64,000 nucleotides of DNA from Marthasterias glacialis (GCA_911728455.2 OU452227.1:9705110-9769109); one strand, 5' to 3'; shown: positions 1-31,168, counted from the stretch's first letter. The notes: generated by a model from the sequence alone, not told the origin. Translations and numbers: made by a program.

Positions 1-65
1 GAAAACATTGTGTCTAGGCGCCATTGGGTTTGTGTACATTCGTGATGCAAACTTTCAAACTTGCG

Positions 66-165
66 TATCGCGTCAATGCTATTTTTGCACTGACTTGACG
101 AAATAAGCAATCTACTATCGCGTCAATGCTATTTTTGCACTGGCTTGACGAAATAAGCAATCTAC
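66..165. repeat. Tandem duplication, 50-bp unit
   Basis: Two adjacent 50-bp units beginning TATCGCGTCAATGC, at 66 and 116, identical except for one A/G change. Recent local duplication. Confidence 0.9.
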
Positions 166-465
166 TGACAAGCTGCTAAGTAGACAAAAGAAAAACCTAG
201 CATCTGTCATTGACTCGGGAGACTCTGGTAGTAGTTTCGCTGATCTGGGTTCTAACTTAATTTGCTTCTCACGTATATATGAGCAACCTTCTTGTCTTTG
301 TGTGTTTACGTACAAATTTCTTCTGCTGTCTTCAGCCTCGGGGAATTATAAAACAGACAGAGGGCATTGGTATTTGTATATTCAGTCAGTTGCATGTTGT
401 TATGTTTTGTTCCAACTGTGCAGTGAGGTCCATTGTTAGTGTAAAGTGCTTCAATACTTGGTTTA

Positions 466-675
466 ACCCTCCTACTGCCTGACCATTCAATACCGTCCAC
501 TGTGGTTTTGAAGTGAATAAACTATGCTAGCCAGTAATGAATATGCGGTGAATACATCTACTCAGTACACACATGTACAAAGATTGTTCTGTGCACAGCT
601 GTGACACCATACACGACCCGTGCAGTTGAATGGTTTCAAATGGTTGGTCAATACACTGGAAAATGGTACCAAGAG
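466..675 (+). repeat. Single unit related to the KATNIP 3' minisatellite
   Basis: It contains CCTCCTACTGCCTGACCATT, CACTGTGGTTTTGAA and TACTCAGTACACACATG, the same landmarks as the units at 23387-23860. It ends with AGGAGGGTTAA at about 677-687, the inverse of its opening TTAACCCTCCT, so it may be a MITE-like unit. Confidence 0.65.
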
Positions 676-881
676 TAGGAGGGTTAACAGTGCGTAATAT
701 AAATGCCTCTTACTACTATTACTGGCTCAAAATAATCATTGCTGAATATCATGTAGTGTTTCCCCAGCACATTCAGATGTGAGACTTTCATCTCCCCCCC
801 CCCCCCCAGCTCATTATAGAGCAAGTTCGATCAAGGGCCACAGTTAACCATTGTTTGACTAACTCTGATCAATATATATAT

Positions 882-1228
882 AATTGGTTTTTATATAGCG
901 CTTTTCACACCCGAAGGGCGTCTCAAAGCACTTCCAACATTATTACCCCTGGTCACTGGGCCATTTATTTCATTCCTTAAACCATCTCAGCTCCCTGGGA
1001 AGCATACAGCCTGTGCAACAAATATGCGCTGCTAGGCTAAATCATTCACAAGAACCATCTCTGCCCTCACAGGTACCCATTTTACCCCTGAGTGGAGAGA
1101 AGCAATTATAGTTAAGTGTCTTGCTCAAAGACACAAGTGTCACGACCGGGACTCGAACCCACACTCTGCTGATCAGGAACACCAGAGCTTGAGTTCGGTG
1201 TTCTTATCCGCTCGGCCACGACACCCCA
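882..1228 (-). mobile_element. SINE-A copy 1 (tRNA-Leu-like head)
   Basis: On the minus strand: GTCGTGGCCGAGCGGATAAG (box A region), then GGGTTCGAGTCCCGG (box B), then ACACTTGTGTCTTTGAGCAA. The distal body ends near TATATAGCGC. Class II tRNA-like head with a long variable region. Confidence 0.75.
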
Positions 1229-1394
1229 CAAATGCACGCTAGTCGTCAATGGTCTAATTGCGACCAGCCTATTGAGATTGGTTGCCTCACTGGTTATCAA
1301 TAGCCATTTTAATATAACAGTGCAGAGAGGACCAGTTATCAGAAAGATCAATAGTTCGACTAGAGTCGGTTGCACTTCAGTGCGCATTTTTTTT

Positions 1395-1724
1395 TTTTTA
1401 AGTTTATGCAATTCGCCCATCACAAGGCCGAAAGGCCACTCGAGGTGTGGGCTACTTTTGAAGGGATAGAAACCTGCCCCAATGTGCAGAAACAAGACAT
1501 GGAGAGATATAAACGCAAGTCTCTACACAGCACAGCTAAGAACAGGGAGGGGTAAATGAATCCGTAGCGAGACAAACATAACTGCCTCTTCCCCTATTTA
1601 AAGTAATTATAGTTAAGTGTCTTGCTCAAGGACACAAGTGTCATGACCGGGATTCAAACCCACATCCGGATGACTTAGCCACCAGAACTTGAGTCCAATC
1701 CACTAAACCGCTCAAACACGACAC
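1395..1724 (-). mobile_element. SINE-A copy 2
   Basis: Same head on the minus strand (GGGTTTGAATCCCGG at about 1648-1662), but a different body containing AACTGCCTCTTCCCC and CGCAAGTCTCTACA. The T-run at 1388-1399 is its A-rich tail read backwards. Confidence 0.7.
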
Positions 1725-1911
1725 ATCACCAACCAACCACTAGTTAACCATTGGTCCTTGATCGAATTTGCTCTTTGCTATTGTCACCAACTTGCACTAC
1801 CAGCATTATCCAATAATAAAGGGGAAAAAACAAAAAACAAAAACAGAAAGTAGGGTCCCTTGTGCTCATTGGAGCCATCAGTGGGAATAAAATATCTTCA
1901 AAGATATGTGA

Positions 1912-2048
1912 CAGGCCTGATCCTTCATGTTTGTAAGGGCAAGACCATTTTTTCCTTAATGTGAGAGAAATTTAGATTTCTATTTGAACATTGCAAGGGG
2001 CACCAAGGCAGTGCCGTAGGTGATTGCCTTCGTGAAGTATCAGGCCTG
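1912..2048. mobile_element. MITE-like element with CAGGCCTGAT termini
   Basis: Terminal inverted repeats: CAGGCCTGATCCTTC at the left and its near-complement GAAGTATCAGGCCTG at the right, 137 bp apart. Related sequence lies at 2572-2722, 34975-35130 and 45300-45600. Confidence 0.6.
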
Positions 2049-2571
2049 ATTATGAAGCTGTGTTGTATGAATGATTGTTTTTAATTGAGAATGATTTTGA
2101 ACATCTGAAATGTATTGCCTGTTTCATCAGTAGCCTACATTGGTCATCATGCTTTTCTTCTTTTTTTTTTACTCTACCTTTCATGCTTGGTGTTGGTGAT
2201 TGTTCTAACCGTCTTGGAAGTTCTAACTATGTCTCCAGTCAGGGGGTTGTTAACTTGTTCTACCTGCCAATTTAATTCAACAGTTGCACCTCTTATAAAA
2301 TTATCTCAAGGTTTTGAGAATCAGTTATAAAAGTAACCGTAGATATATAACTTGCTCTTAGAAAGTTTTTTGTCCTAACTCATAGAATAAAATTGTGTTT
2401 GAGTTCCATCTTATCTGCTGATTTTTTTTTTTTTTTTTTAATGTTTCTTGTGAATTAGTGGAACGAACGTCATATTTTGAAATTCAATGATGTACCTTCC
2501 ATCTCTCATGTGCCATGTCTCCTAAAACTAGACAGTTTGAATGAATAAAGCTCTCCAACAAAAAACAATTT

Positions 2572-2722
2572 TCAGGCCTGGATTTATGCTGAGGCCATGG
2601 CCTCTGTTGCCCTGGTCTTGGCCTTGGTGCCTTTTCAAAAGTTTCCCATAGATGTTTAAGACTTCCCAATGGAAGTGCCCTTTACAAAATGAAAATGGCC
2701 TTGCCCTCTCAACCACGAATTT
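2572..2722. repeat. CAGGCCTG-family repeat copy
   Basis: It carries CAGGCCTGGATTTATGC, then CTTGGTGCC and TTGCCCT blocks that match, in reverse, the AAGGGCA and GGGCACCAAGG blocks near 35000-35100. Confidence 0.5.
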
Positions 2723-2930
2723 CTATGCCTGGATTTTGTGACATCCTTTTCAATTGATGGACTGATAATATGCCATTTAGTCTCATTTGTAACATTCTGT
2801 TTATTTTCCCATTAATGTTGCATGCTGAGATGAATGTATTTTTTTTTTTACAGCAGAGAGTGTCGATGCTGATTTTTCGGAGATCAAACCAACAATTATT
2901 AAAATATTGCATTTTTTTTGTTTTTTACAG

Positions 2931-23314
<20,384 letters not shown>

Positions 23315-23386
23315 CAGTGATAAGAAATTGAGTAGAGACACGGAATGAAAGGGCATCACACAGGGATGACTGCTGGGTCTTCGTTT

Positions 23387-23860
23387 AACCCTCCTACTAT
23401 CTGACCATTCGTCATCATCCACTGTGGCTTTGTATGATAAACTTTGCCTGCCTACAATAAGATATTATGTCAGGATGTGGTGAATGCATCTACACAGTAC
23501 ACAGTCAACCCTTCTACTGTCTGACCATTCATTATCTACTATTGTGGTTTTGAATGATAGATAAACTATGCCAGCCTTCAATGTATCATGTCAGCATGTG
23601 GTTAATGCATGTACACAGTCAACCCTCCTACTGTGTGACCCTTCGGTATCATCCCCTGTGGTTTTGAATGATAGACTCTGCCAGCTTGCAGAAAATATGA
23701 TATAATGTGGTAAATGCAGATCTGCACAGTCCACAGTAAACCTTCCTACTGTCTGACCATTCAATGTCATCTACAACTGTTTTGAATGATAACCTATGCC
23801 AGACTGCTATATGATATCATGTTGTGAATGCATCTACACAGTACACACATGTGCCACCAT
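23387..23860. repeat. Minisatellite, 114-120-bp unit, 4 copies
   Basis: Units start at about 23387, 23507, 23621 and 23739 with AACC(C/T)TCCTACT and TGACCATTC. Divergent copies with small indels. It starts 73 bp after the KATNIP stop, so it probably lies in the 3' UTR. One relative at 466-675. Confidence 0.85.
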
Positions 23861-24123
23861 ACACAACCATTTTTGCTCTTCGCCAGACTGACGAGTCAAC
23901 AAAAAACGGCCTTCTTTCATTCAATTATATTTATTTTAAAACTGTTCAAATTATACAGTACTGATTCCTTCGCATGAATAGGTTCTGAATTTCATTATTA
24001 AAGCGTATTAAAAATACTTGCTATTATATTTATTGTATATTTATTTGTATATAGTACATGAGAATGTAAATGTAATTGAGTTTGATTTTATTGCTAGTAC
24101 TTACAATGTTGATTCAGTACTTG

Positions 24124-24168
24124 TTTGTGTTTGTTTGTTTGTTTGTTTGTTTGTTTGTTTGTTTGTTT
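24124..24168. repeat. (GTTT)n microsatellite
   Basis: About 11 tandem GTTT units. Confidence 0.9.
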
Positions 24169-24332
24169 AAAATGAAAGTTGTATTCACTTCATTTTGTAT
24201 GATATGATAGTGTGAATATTTGGTGCACTTTGGAACCAGTGTTTTTCATGATTTGCTAAATGGCAGGCTGAACAAGACTTGAGATGGATCAGGTCTCTTA
24301 TGTTTGGATTATGGAACCAGACTTTCTTACCA

Positions 24333-24539
24333 GGACCCAGTTTCATAAAGCTGCTTAATGGCCGATTTTGTGCTTACTGTGCGATTTCCATTTCATAGCG
24401 CTGCTAACCGTAAGCACAGGAAAAGACATGCTAACCTTCCAGTGCTTACTGTAGGAATGCCGTAACAATGCAAGTCAATAGTGAATGCGCAAGCTGGCCG
24501 GCAATTTTTCTGTTAACATATGAAATACGCTTATGCTTA
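24333..24539. mobile_element. P1b palindromic element, copy 1
   Basis: Starts GACCCAGTTTCATAAAGCTG and contains TAAGCACAGGAAAAGACATGC and AATGCAAGTCAATAGTGAA. Appears inverted at 49303-49558. Confidence 0.6.
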
Positions 24540-24894
24540 AAACCCCAGTTCAACATTGGTAAGACAAAAAACATAAATGTTCAAAGATTTACACATACCT
24601 TACATGGTATAAAGATAATGATGGTAGAAAGCTTTCCTTGAAATATTTCTGCCTGAATTGTTATCATTTTTAAATAATGAAGTAAGATCCAAAATTAGTT
24701 TTCGTCGTGGTGAGACTAAAACTCTGCCTATCGGAATGCGTACGAAAATGCTGAATGCATTTTTACCGTTTTCTCGCAAATGAAAAGGCGAAATGAGCAG
24801 ACATTTTCACAGGTTGGTTTCATTACAAATATCTTGATTTGTGCAATGAATGGAAGCATTTACAGACAGTTGACTAATGTTGAGCTGTGGCTTT
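24540..24894 (+). mobile_element. P2 palindromic MITE, copy 1
   Basis: Ends ACCCCAGTTCAACATTGGTA and TAATGTTGAGCTGTGGCT; interior ACCTTACATGGTATAAAGAT, AATATTTCTGCCTGAA and GGAATGCGTACGAAAATG. Abuts P1b directly. Confidence 0.8.
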
Positions 24895-25094
24895 ATGCAA
24901 ATTTTTCCGCTGCAGTTATGAAATTGGCCCCAGATAAAGCACAAATATTTTCACAAATTTCTCATGTGACTGATAACCCACTGTTGTCTCAGTACAGCAA
25001 GGTTTGGTGAAGAAGATTGTTCCTTGTTCTTGTAAATGTGGAATTATCTACATGTGACAGTGTCATATTTAACACATTTTTATGTGTTTTTTTA

Positions 25095-25495
25095 TCCAAT
25101 TCACCTGATGTCATCATCACAATAATCTTGGTTGTGCCATTTTGGTAGTCATTGTCCCTGCAAGTGTTATACAGTGTTGTGTGAATTTTAGACGATGTGG
25201 CGTTTACACGCTTACCTATTGACTACCAAAATCGTGAGCGCGGCACAGTCGGCGCGTGTGACATGCGTGCAAGGGGTCATTAGACCCCCTTACCCTGAGG
25301 TCACACGCGGCTAGTGTGTCCCCGGTCGGCCATTTTGGGAGTCAAATTGTATGTAAAGATGTATGGTGCATGTAAAGATGTATGGTGCAATACGATGCAT
25401 GTGCCGCCCCAAATACACACTGTTCAGTCGTAACGCACAGAGAATTTATAAAAAAGGTTTATCGTGGGGGTTGACGTCAGGTGAATCGGGTCAAC
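25095..25495. mobile_element. P3 MITE, complete copy
   Basis: Left CCAATTCACCTGATGTCATC and right TTGACGTCAGGTGAATCGGG are inverted. Interior CTTGGTTGTGCCATTTTGG, ACCTATTGACTACC and GTGCAAGGGGTCA. A short ATGTAAAGATGTATGGTGCA duplication lies near 25350-25390. Confidence 0.75.
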
Positions 25496-25600
25496 ATCAG
25501 AGGCTTTTGGGGGAAAAATGTCACGGCGTTGCAGTCTCAAACACCACAACAGGATTGCAACAAGAATATAAATTAACTATAAAGCACGAACACAAGTGGT

Positions 25601-26029
25601 CAAAGCCGCGTTCGAGTGAGCGGTTTCAGTAGTGGCTTGTCGTGGCCGAGTGGTTAGTGCGTCGGACTCAAGCTCTGGTGGCTGAGTCATCGGAGTGTGG
25701 GTTCGAATCCCAGTGATGACACTTGTGTCCTTGAGCAAGGCACTTAACCATAATTGCTCTGTAAAAGTTGGGGAGGTAGAGCTTTCTGCTCTGCCAGCCA
25801 GGCTTCTGATGGATGATACCCAAGCCTACATCCTTACGGACTGTAAAGGGGGGTAACTCTGTTTCAGCCCCAGGAGTAGGTGGCAATGGCTCCTGGGAAA
25901 ACAGCTGATTTGTAGCACACACCTCAAGTGGCTTACTGGCCTTGTGTGTCTGGCGACTTGCATAAAAAAAATTAAAAAAAAAAAAACACAGCTGGACAAA
26001 GCCGCGTCCGAATGAGCGGTTTCAGTAGT
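25601..26029 (+). mobile_element. Full-length SINE-A with 33-bp flanking direct repeats
   Basis: Core 25634-25993: GTCGTGGCCGAGTGGTTAGT, GGACTCAAGCTCTGG, GGGTTCGAATCCCAG, body i and a poly-A tail. Direct repeats 25601-25633 and 25997-26029 (CAAAGCCGCGTTCGAGTGAG... with two differences) look like a long target-site duplication. Best reference copy of the family in the window. Confidence 0.85.
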
Positions 26030-26648
26030 ACCGATGGCCCGAGATGGCTGAAAAGACTATTCTGCAACGTTGTCAATGCTGCCGGTGGCCACAGCCATAG
26101 CCAAATTTACTTGATTCGGACAGGGCCCCAAGTATTCATACATCAGGTTACACTGTACATGTATTAAGCACTTATAATTCCAAAAAGTTGTGAATTTTTA
26201 CCGAAGATGTGCCTTACAGGAAGCTTGAATCTTTTACTGTTGAGATATTTGTCAGGGCCTATGCATAGTAGATTCTCTTCAAATTGTTCTTTCTGTTTGG
26301 ATGGGTGTGATTGTCAGTTCTCCAGAATCAACGCCACTTTAATAAAGGTGTTATTGATAATCAGATTTTTAATTACAAACTACAGTTGGAAAAAGGAGCA
26401 AGAAAACCCAGTTGCCTGATATTACAGTTAGCAGTAGATGATGTAGTTATTTCCGATGTTCATTGAAGTTTTTCAGTGTTTCATCCAGTATTTTAATAAA
26501 TCTATTCATGTTGTAGAATGGCAACTTCTTTTGTTGAAAATGACAGACATAAATAATTCACATGTGATGAACATTTTCTGGTCAAATCAAACTCATTTAT
26601 TATAGCTAATGACATCTTCAGGAACGATCAGTGTTATTTAGTGAACCT

Positions 26649-26805
26649 GGGCTCGGTTTCACAAAGAGCTAAGATTGATCTTAAGATGTCAACCAATCGT
26701 AATTGCTAAGCAAAATGTAAAAACACAATACCACAATACAAATCACTATGGCATTATTGACAACTCATCTTAAGATGTATCTTGGTTTTTTGTGAAATCA
26801 AGCCC
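26649..26805. repeat. Hairpin GGGCTCGGTTTCACAAAG
   Basis: Left GGGCTCGGTTTCACAAAG and GATCTTAAGATG pair with right CATCTTAAGATGTATC and TTGTGAAATCAAGCCC. 157 bp; a GGGCTTGATTTCAC-type palindrome distinct from P1. Confidence 0.7.
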
Positions 26806-27456
26806 AAACTTAATTACAAATTAATAAGTCAATTGAACAAATGTACAGATGTTGAAGACTTTTGTCCAACTGAATACTTATTTAACCAACCCCGATCCCA
26901 CATGTCCCTTTCTCTTGTTTTTTAAGCTTGATTTAATAACCGTACGACAGGGCCACAACAACCAGGCATACTATACTTTATCTTGTGACTTAAGACTGTC
27001 TTCTGATTTTATAAATATTTCTTGTCACAATGCTTGGAAGTGTTTGGAGGCTTCGTGCACCTTAACTTTGATTCGCAAGGCGCTTGGTTCAAATCCAACT
27101 TGGGGAACACTGCATCAAGAGGGTCTAGTAGAGTCAATGCTCAAATCATCTCTAGTTTATGAATGACTTGATCTCTTGATTGGAGACAACGATGTTTGGG
27201 ATGGTGATAAAGAACCTGTTAGTGATTAATTCTTGTAACTGGTTTAGAATTCAAATAACGAGGTACCATATGAAATAATAAGGGTCGTCAGATCATTGCA
27301 AAGATCACATGAACGTCACAAAAGTTCTAAAAACACAACATGTGAAATCTCCTACATGGGTCGTTCCAAAGACAACGTTCCTGTTCAACAGAAATATGGC
27401 TGTCCACCATCCATCGTCTCAAAAATCACTCACTAAAAAGTGTGAAATATTCTCCC

Positions 27457-27462
27457 TTTATT
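27457..27462 (-). terminator. Possible COX6B polyadenylation signal
   Basis: An AATAAA on the minus strand about 440 bp after the COX6B stop. It is the first perfect hexamer I see downstream, but the cleavage site cannot be read from the sequence. Confidence 0.35.
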
Positions 27463-27900
27463 TTAAATCAAACATAGATGCCAAAGTTGCATCATACAAA
27501 CTGTTGCAACAACTAAAACTATTAATAAAATTCCATTCAGAAAAAAAACATGCATAATATTTGTTATGTGATTAATTATTGTTTGTACAATACTGTATTT
27601 ATGTAAAACTTTAAGAATTTCACACCTGAATTTAAATTTTCCACTCGGAACAAACATAGATTAAAATTTAGCCATGAAACAATTGCTTCCACTTCATTCT
27701 GTGCCCGTCGCCAGTAATGAAGTTGCCCCAAAATGACAGAAGTGGTAACTTTCGGGCAGCTTAATTGACTGAAAGTATGTATCCCAATATTTTCAAACAA
27801 ATACTGTCTTTTTTTCTGAGAATAAAATAAGGTTTCCTAAACTAATATAGCAGACAGGATTGCAGAGTCTCCTAGGTGCTGAAAGGATTTCCCCCCGTCA

Positions 27901-27954
27901 TCAAATCTTGGTTGCCCATGTTCCGCTCTCTCTCTGGTCATCCCAAGTCTCCAC
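27901..27954 (-). CDS. COX6B1: COX6B terminal coding exon
   Basis: The acceptor is TTACAG, then GTG GAG ACT TGG GAT GAC and on to TGA at 27903-27901. It encodes [17 protein letters not shown], matching the COX6B C-terminus (WDEQR-x-x-G-T-F-P-G-K-I in vertebrates). At 18 codons it is too short for a simple open-frame scan. Confidence 0.95.
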   Translation of the reverse strand: METWDDQRESGTWATKI

Positions 27955-29355
27955 CTGTAATTCCATAGGACAAAATCAGAGCTCGATAAATCAGAGTGTG
28001 TTTCTGGCCTGAAATGTTATCTTTGATGGGGCAAGGTCATTTTCAATTTGCAACGGGAACTTTCTTTGGACATTTTTTTTAAAAGTTGCCACTCCTACTA
28101 TCATAGTGTTTCTCCAGACAACCAACCCATACCACACCATGCCACAACAGTGGCATTTTGAGGCACACACATGCTTTAAGCAGACAGTAGAACCACTGCC
28201 CAAAGTGCTTCGATGAGAGTGGTAAATTGGAGAAGCCACCAGCTGTGCTCAATTGCAATCGAGTTTGAGCTACTGTTGGAAGAGATAAGGTTCTCATCCT
28301 TGGTCAATTTCTGCAGTGGCAATCTGTGGCACTGGTTGATCACACGTACAAATTATACAATGACAGGAAAGTGTGGCATGGATTACTTCACCATTGTGTG
28401 TAAAGCATGTGGGAGATTTTGAGGTATTTTGGAGTATGCACGTATAGGAGTTTTTTAAAGGGAGTGTTTTGAAGGGTGTACCAAAGCAAACCAGGGGCAA
28501 CTGAGGCTGTGGCATCTGTTTAATCCATGCCTGTACCTGCATCATGATCACTTTACCCTCTACAGGTAATACTAATCTCACATTTATTCCAAAAGTTTCA
28601 GAGTCTTCCTGTCTGTTTATACACTCATCAGAATCCTTCAGCATGCTGATGCGGGACCATGTCCATCAAAATCAATGATGTTAATTTTTGCATCGGGGAT
28701 AAAAAATAATATATATATATATATTTTTATCTGTACACCGATGTGTGTTACGCACTCGGTACTTTCCCGAGTCCTGTGAAAAACATTCCACAGGCATATT
28801 TCATCGGGTGGGATTCTAACCCATGACCCCTGCCATTCTAGAGCAGATGTCTTACCAACTAGACTACCGAGATTGCCCGGCAGCTAGAGGAAGTTCGAAT
28901 CCTATTAGCAGCGGGTACCGCGACCATTATAATAGATGTAAATTTTTGCATCAGGGGTAAAGAATAATATTTGTGTTTTTTTAACCCATACACCGATGTG
29001 TGTTAAGCACTGTATACGGTACTCTCCCCCCCCCCCCCCCCCCCCCCCGAGTCCTGTGAAAAATGTCCACAGGCATAGACTTACATGTGATATTTGAGTA
29101 CATCTAGGTTTGGGTTGGTTAATAATTTTGTATTTGTAAATGAGAACAACTCACCCAAGAAAATGGACACATTGACTTGTACACCTTCTTGAACCATTCG
29201 CACGGCTCATAATCTTCTCCCTTCAGCTTTTGGCATCGATGGAAATCCACATAATTCTGCCAGCAGTTCTTAGTCTGGTTTGTGTTTGGGAATCGAGCAT
29301 CGAAGGGGGCAGTGGTGTAGTTCTCCAGAGCTGTTTTTACATGGTCATCACTCAT
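27901..29355 (-). CDS. COX6B1: COX6B, cytochrome c oxidase subunit 6B, complete
   Basis: Two coding exons on the minus strand, 29355-29155 and 27954-27901, joined in phase 0 to 84 aa; vertebrate COX6B1 is 86 aa. It begins [20 protein letters not shown] and ends with [17 protein letters not shown] and TGA. Seen: the CHCH fold with C31-X9-C41 and C52-X10-C63, the unequal spacing typical of COX6[23 protein letters not shown]; and W-D-(D/E)-QR. Known of the family: it sits on the intermembrane-space side of complex IV, contacts both monomers and has no membrane span; its two disulphides depend on MIA40 import. The start codon is followed by the standard N-terminus, and a splice acceptor lies 16 bp before the ATG, so the first exon is non-coding. 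It lies tail-to-tail with KATNIP and head-to-head with KIF19. The paralogue (B1 or B2) cannot be told from the sequence. Confidence 0.95.
27955..28680. other. COX6B intron, distal part
   Basis: No conserved exon beyond the 18-codon last one. Open frames of 70-116 codons on both strands overlap each other and match no family known to me. Confidence 0.4.
28685..28945 (-). mobile_element. SINE-B copy 3
   Basis: Minus-strand head GGTAGTCTAGTTGGTAAGAC and TGGGTTAGAATCCCACCCG, tail ACTCGGGAAAGTACCGAG and CATCGGTGTACAG. Preceded by an AT dinucleotide run. Confidence 0.75.
28946..29083 (-). mobile_element. SINE-B copy 4 (truncated) with poly-C expansion
   Basis: Only the tail half remains: CATCGGTGTATGGGTTAAA (read on the minus strand) and GACTCGG; the GGGG of the consensus is expanded to a run of about 26 C on the plus strand at 29024-29049. 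Directly adjoins copy 3. Confidence 0.7.
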
Positions 29356-29371
29356 GGTGCTGTTCAGGTTT
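29155..29371 (-). CDS. COX6B1: COX6B exon with start codon
   Basis: The acceptor is CTATTTCAG, just above 29371. There are 16 bp of 5' UTR, the ATG at 29355-29353, 67 codons, and a GTGAGT donor after the TGG (Trp67) codon ending at 29155. It carries all four cysteines of the CHCH motif. Confidence 0.95.
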
Positions 29372-30015
29372 CTGAAATAGTGGGGAAACAATTATGTTTA
29401 TATACATGTTTCAGAGGGCATGACCACGATGATTCAAAAATTAAGAATTCCGCAGTAAGTCATAGCACTGTATAGCCCCACTAGTGTCGCGAAGGATTTT
29501 TGACATCGGTTGAATCCTTAGCGACACATCCAACCCTATCTTTCATGCAGCATTACCAGCAAACCGCCGCTGCAAAACCTAAAGGGTGCGACACTGGATT
29601 TTAACCAAGAGTAAATGTGACTCCTTCCCTCTTAACTTCCCTCAGGTGCTTTGGATGTTGAAGTTACGCACCTTTTTAAAGTTTTTGCAAATAATTTTCA
29701 ATTTGCTCAGAGACTTCTTCTCGGCGGTTGCATTGTGGCCATTTTAAATAGGCCTACCCACAATATGTCACCAGTTGGTGAAAGAGGGCACAACTAAAAA
29801 GTCAACTGCTGTTTTATGTACAATACATCATTACGAGTAGACAGTCATCATACTTTGATCTGATACTTGCCTTCGTGTTACCCGCAATGTCGTGATATGT
29901 GTAGGGCCTACATTCCATAAAACAGTAGGCCCTATTAGTATTAATAATTGACTGTCCGCTGTAGTGTAGTACTTGAAATTCAACTTGATTGAATTGTGTT
30001 CGCGCCCTCTCTCAC

Positions 30016-30110
30016 CACCCTGTGGCGTATTTCGAGTCGGCATTGTGGGTATTTAAAATGGCCGCGGTGCAATCGCTGCGGAGGTAGCCCAGCGTATTGG
30101 CACTATTTTT
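30016..30110 (-). promoter_or_regulatory. Possible COX6B 5' untranslated exon and promoter
   Basis: On the minus strand a GTGAGA donor follows CACAGGGTG, so a non-coding exon ending at 30016 could splice to the acceptor at 29371. The GC-rich upstream bases and an ATTGG (CCAAT) element near 30094-30098 are compatible with a promoter. If transcription starts above 30043, an 11-codon upstream frame would end inside the next exon. This is inference only. Confidence 0.35.
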
Positions 30111-30934
30111 ATGGGGCTTGCACTTAATAATTGGGCCTGCCTTTTCTGCTTACTGGATGAATGTTTGCCTCACCGGCATTGTCCGGAAACTAGACATATA
30201 TTTAAAGTAACGATACAATAAATTCCTATCCTTTCACGTTTGAAAAGCGTCCCATACTGATTGCTTATCTCATTACAATTAATATCTACTTACATATTAC
30301 ACACCTACAGAAGAAATTTGGGGCAATAAAGTGTGTTTCTCTAACACTGTCGAAGTTAACCGGCTCACGTAGATTGGACCTTTCGTGCAATGTTTCTATG
30401 AGGTCTAGGGAACAGCCGCTCTTCTTTTTGCTTACAATATGGTAACAAAACGTCGTTGTCCAGACTATACTATTCCTTAAATGAAAGAATAACGACAGAG
30501 GGCGCTTTTCACAAATCATTGTTCAAATTAAGGCCGAACACGACCGTCACAAGAAGCGTGCCAAACCGATACCAATGCATTACACACCTAGCGGCCATGT
30601 ATTATTACATTATAAATATCACAGGGCCCAAAAGAGTTATATTACACAAAAAATGTGTCCTCTTTTAGCCTATAGCACCCAAAGTTCTGTGAGTCGACAC
30701 AAATTTTAACATGTAAAATATCATGTAAAAAATGTTTTCGCTAATTTTTCAAGGAAGTTTCACTCCAGTGTTCCAGCACCAATCGCATTTAGTATTGCTA
30801 CAATGTTTGTTTTTTAGTGAAACAAAGTAGAGTTCTGAAAAAAGTGGGGAAAAAATTTATCTAAACGCTTTCATTAAGATTCAAACATTTTATTAAAAAA
30901 AGAACTCTTAGTAAAATAGAAAGAAAGAAAACTA

Positions 30935-31006
30935 AGGTCCCACCGAGATTTGAACTCGGATCGCGAGATTCAGAGTCTCGAGTGCTAACCGTTACACCAT
31001 GGGGCC
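30935..31006 (-). tRNA. tRNA-Gln (anticodon CUG)
   Basis: A 72-nt cloverleaf on the minus strand. Acceptor GGCCCCA/TGGGACC, D arm GTGTAACGGTTAGCAC, anticodon stem CGAGA/TCTCG closing loop CTCTGAA (anticodon CTG), T arm CCGAG-TTCAAAT-CTCGG, discriminator T. It is very close to the standard animal tRNA-Gln. There is one C-A mismatch at acceptor pair 3-70. A TTTT run follows within about 5 nt as a Pol III terminator. No intron. Confidence 0.9.
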
Positions 31007-31095
31007 AGATAAATGCTGCATGGGTTTAGTATTTCCGACAGTGTTTTGTTGAAGCGCAAAAATTTCGATTTTATGGTATTAATCTCTATTACGCA

Positions 31096-31168
31096 GGCCA
31101 TGTAGCCTAATCGATAAGGCGTCTGACTTCGGATCGCAAGATTAAGGGTTCGAATCCCTTTGTGGTCC
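31096..31168 (+). tRNA. tRNA-Arg (UCG)-like, possibly a pseudogene
   Basis: A 73-nt sequence resembling tRNA-Arg(UCG): loop CTTCGGA with anticodon TCG, and a perfect T arm AAGGG-TTCGAAT-CCCTT. Departures are an anticodon stem TCTGA/TCGCA with a C-C mismatch, C in place of the near-invariant G18 of the D loop (AATCGATA), an acceptor stem with three G-U type pairs, and no T4 terminator close behind. It may be decayed or a weakly active isodecoder. Confidence 0.6.

Larger units (their letters stand above)
1..2930. other. Left edge: non-coding, probably KATNIP intron
   Basis: No exon was recognised. It holds a 50-bp tandem duplication, one unit of the minisatellite seen again at 23.4 kb, two SINE-A copies, MITE-like elements at 1912-2048 and 2572-2722, and a poly-C run near 797-808. 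The short open frames here fall in repeats or AT-rich sequence. Confidence 0.6.
23315..27456. other. Region between KATNIP and COX6B
   Basis: The KATNIP 3' UTR, a minisatellite, a GTTT microsatellite, P1b and P2 palindromes, a P3 MITE, a full SINE-A and one hairpin. ATTAAA variants near 23998 and 24008 are possible KATNIP poly(A) signals, but weak. No extra gene was recognised. Confidence 0.5.

Noticed and set aside
1112..1495. Minus-strand 127-codon frame
   Set aside because: Runs through a SINE-A copy; the segment VVAERIRTPNSSSGVPDQQS is the tRNA-like head translated, and the same style of peptide recurs in other SINE-A copies.
2858..2930. Possible extra KATNIP exon after TTTTTTTTTACAG at 2853
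   Set aside because: It has no donor before the next acceptor at 2930 and the following bases become AT-rich with stops in the KATNIP frame.
26849..27166. Plus-strand 105-codon frame between KATNIP and COX6B
   Set aside because: No known domain; the last third contains a tRNA box B-like GGTTCAAATCC and looks repeat-derived.
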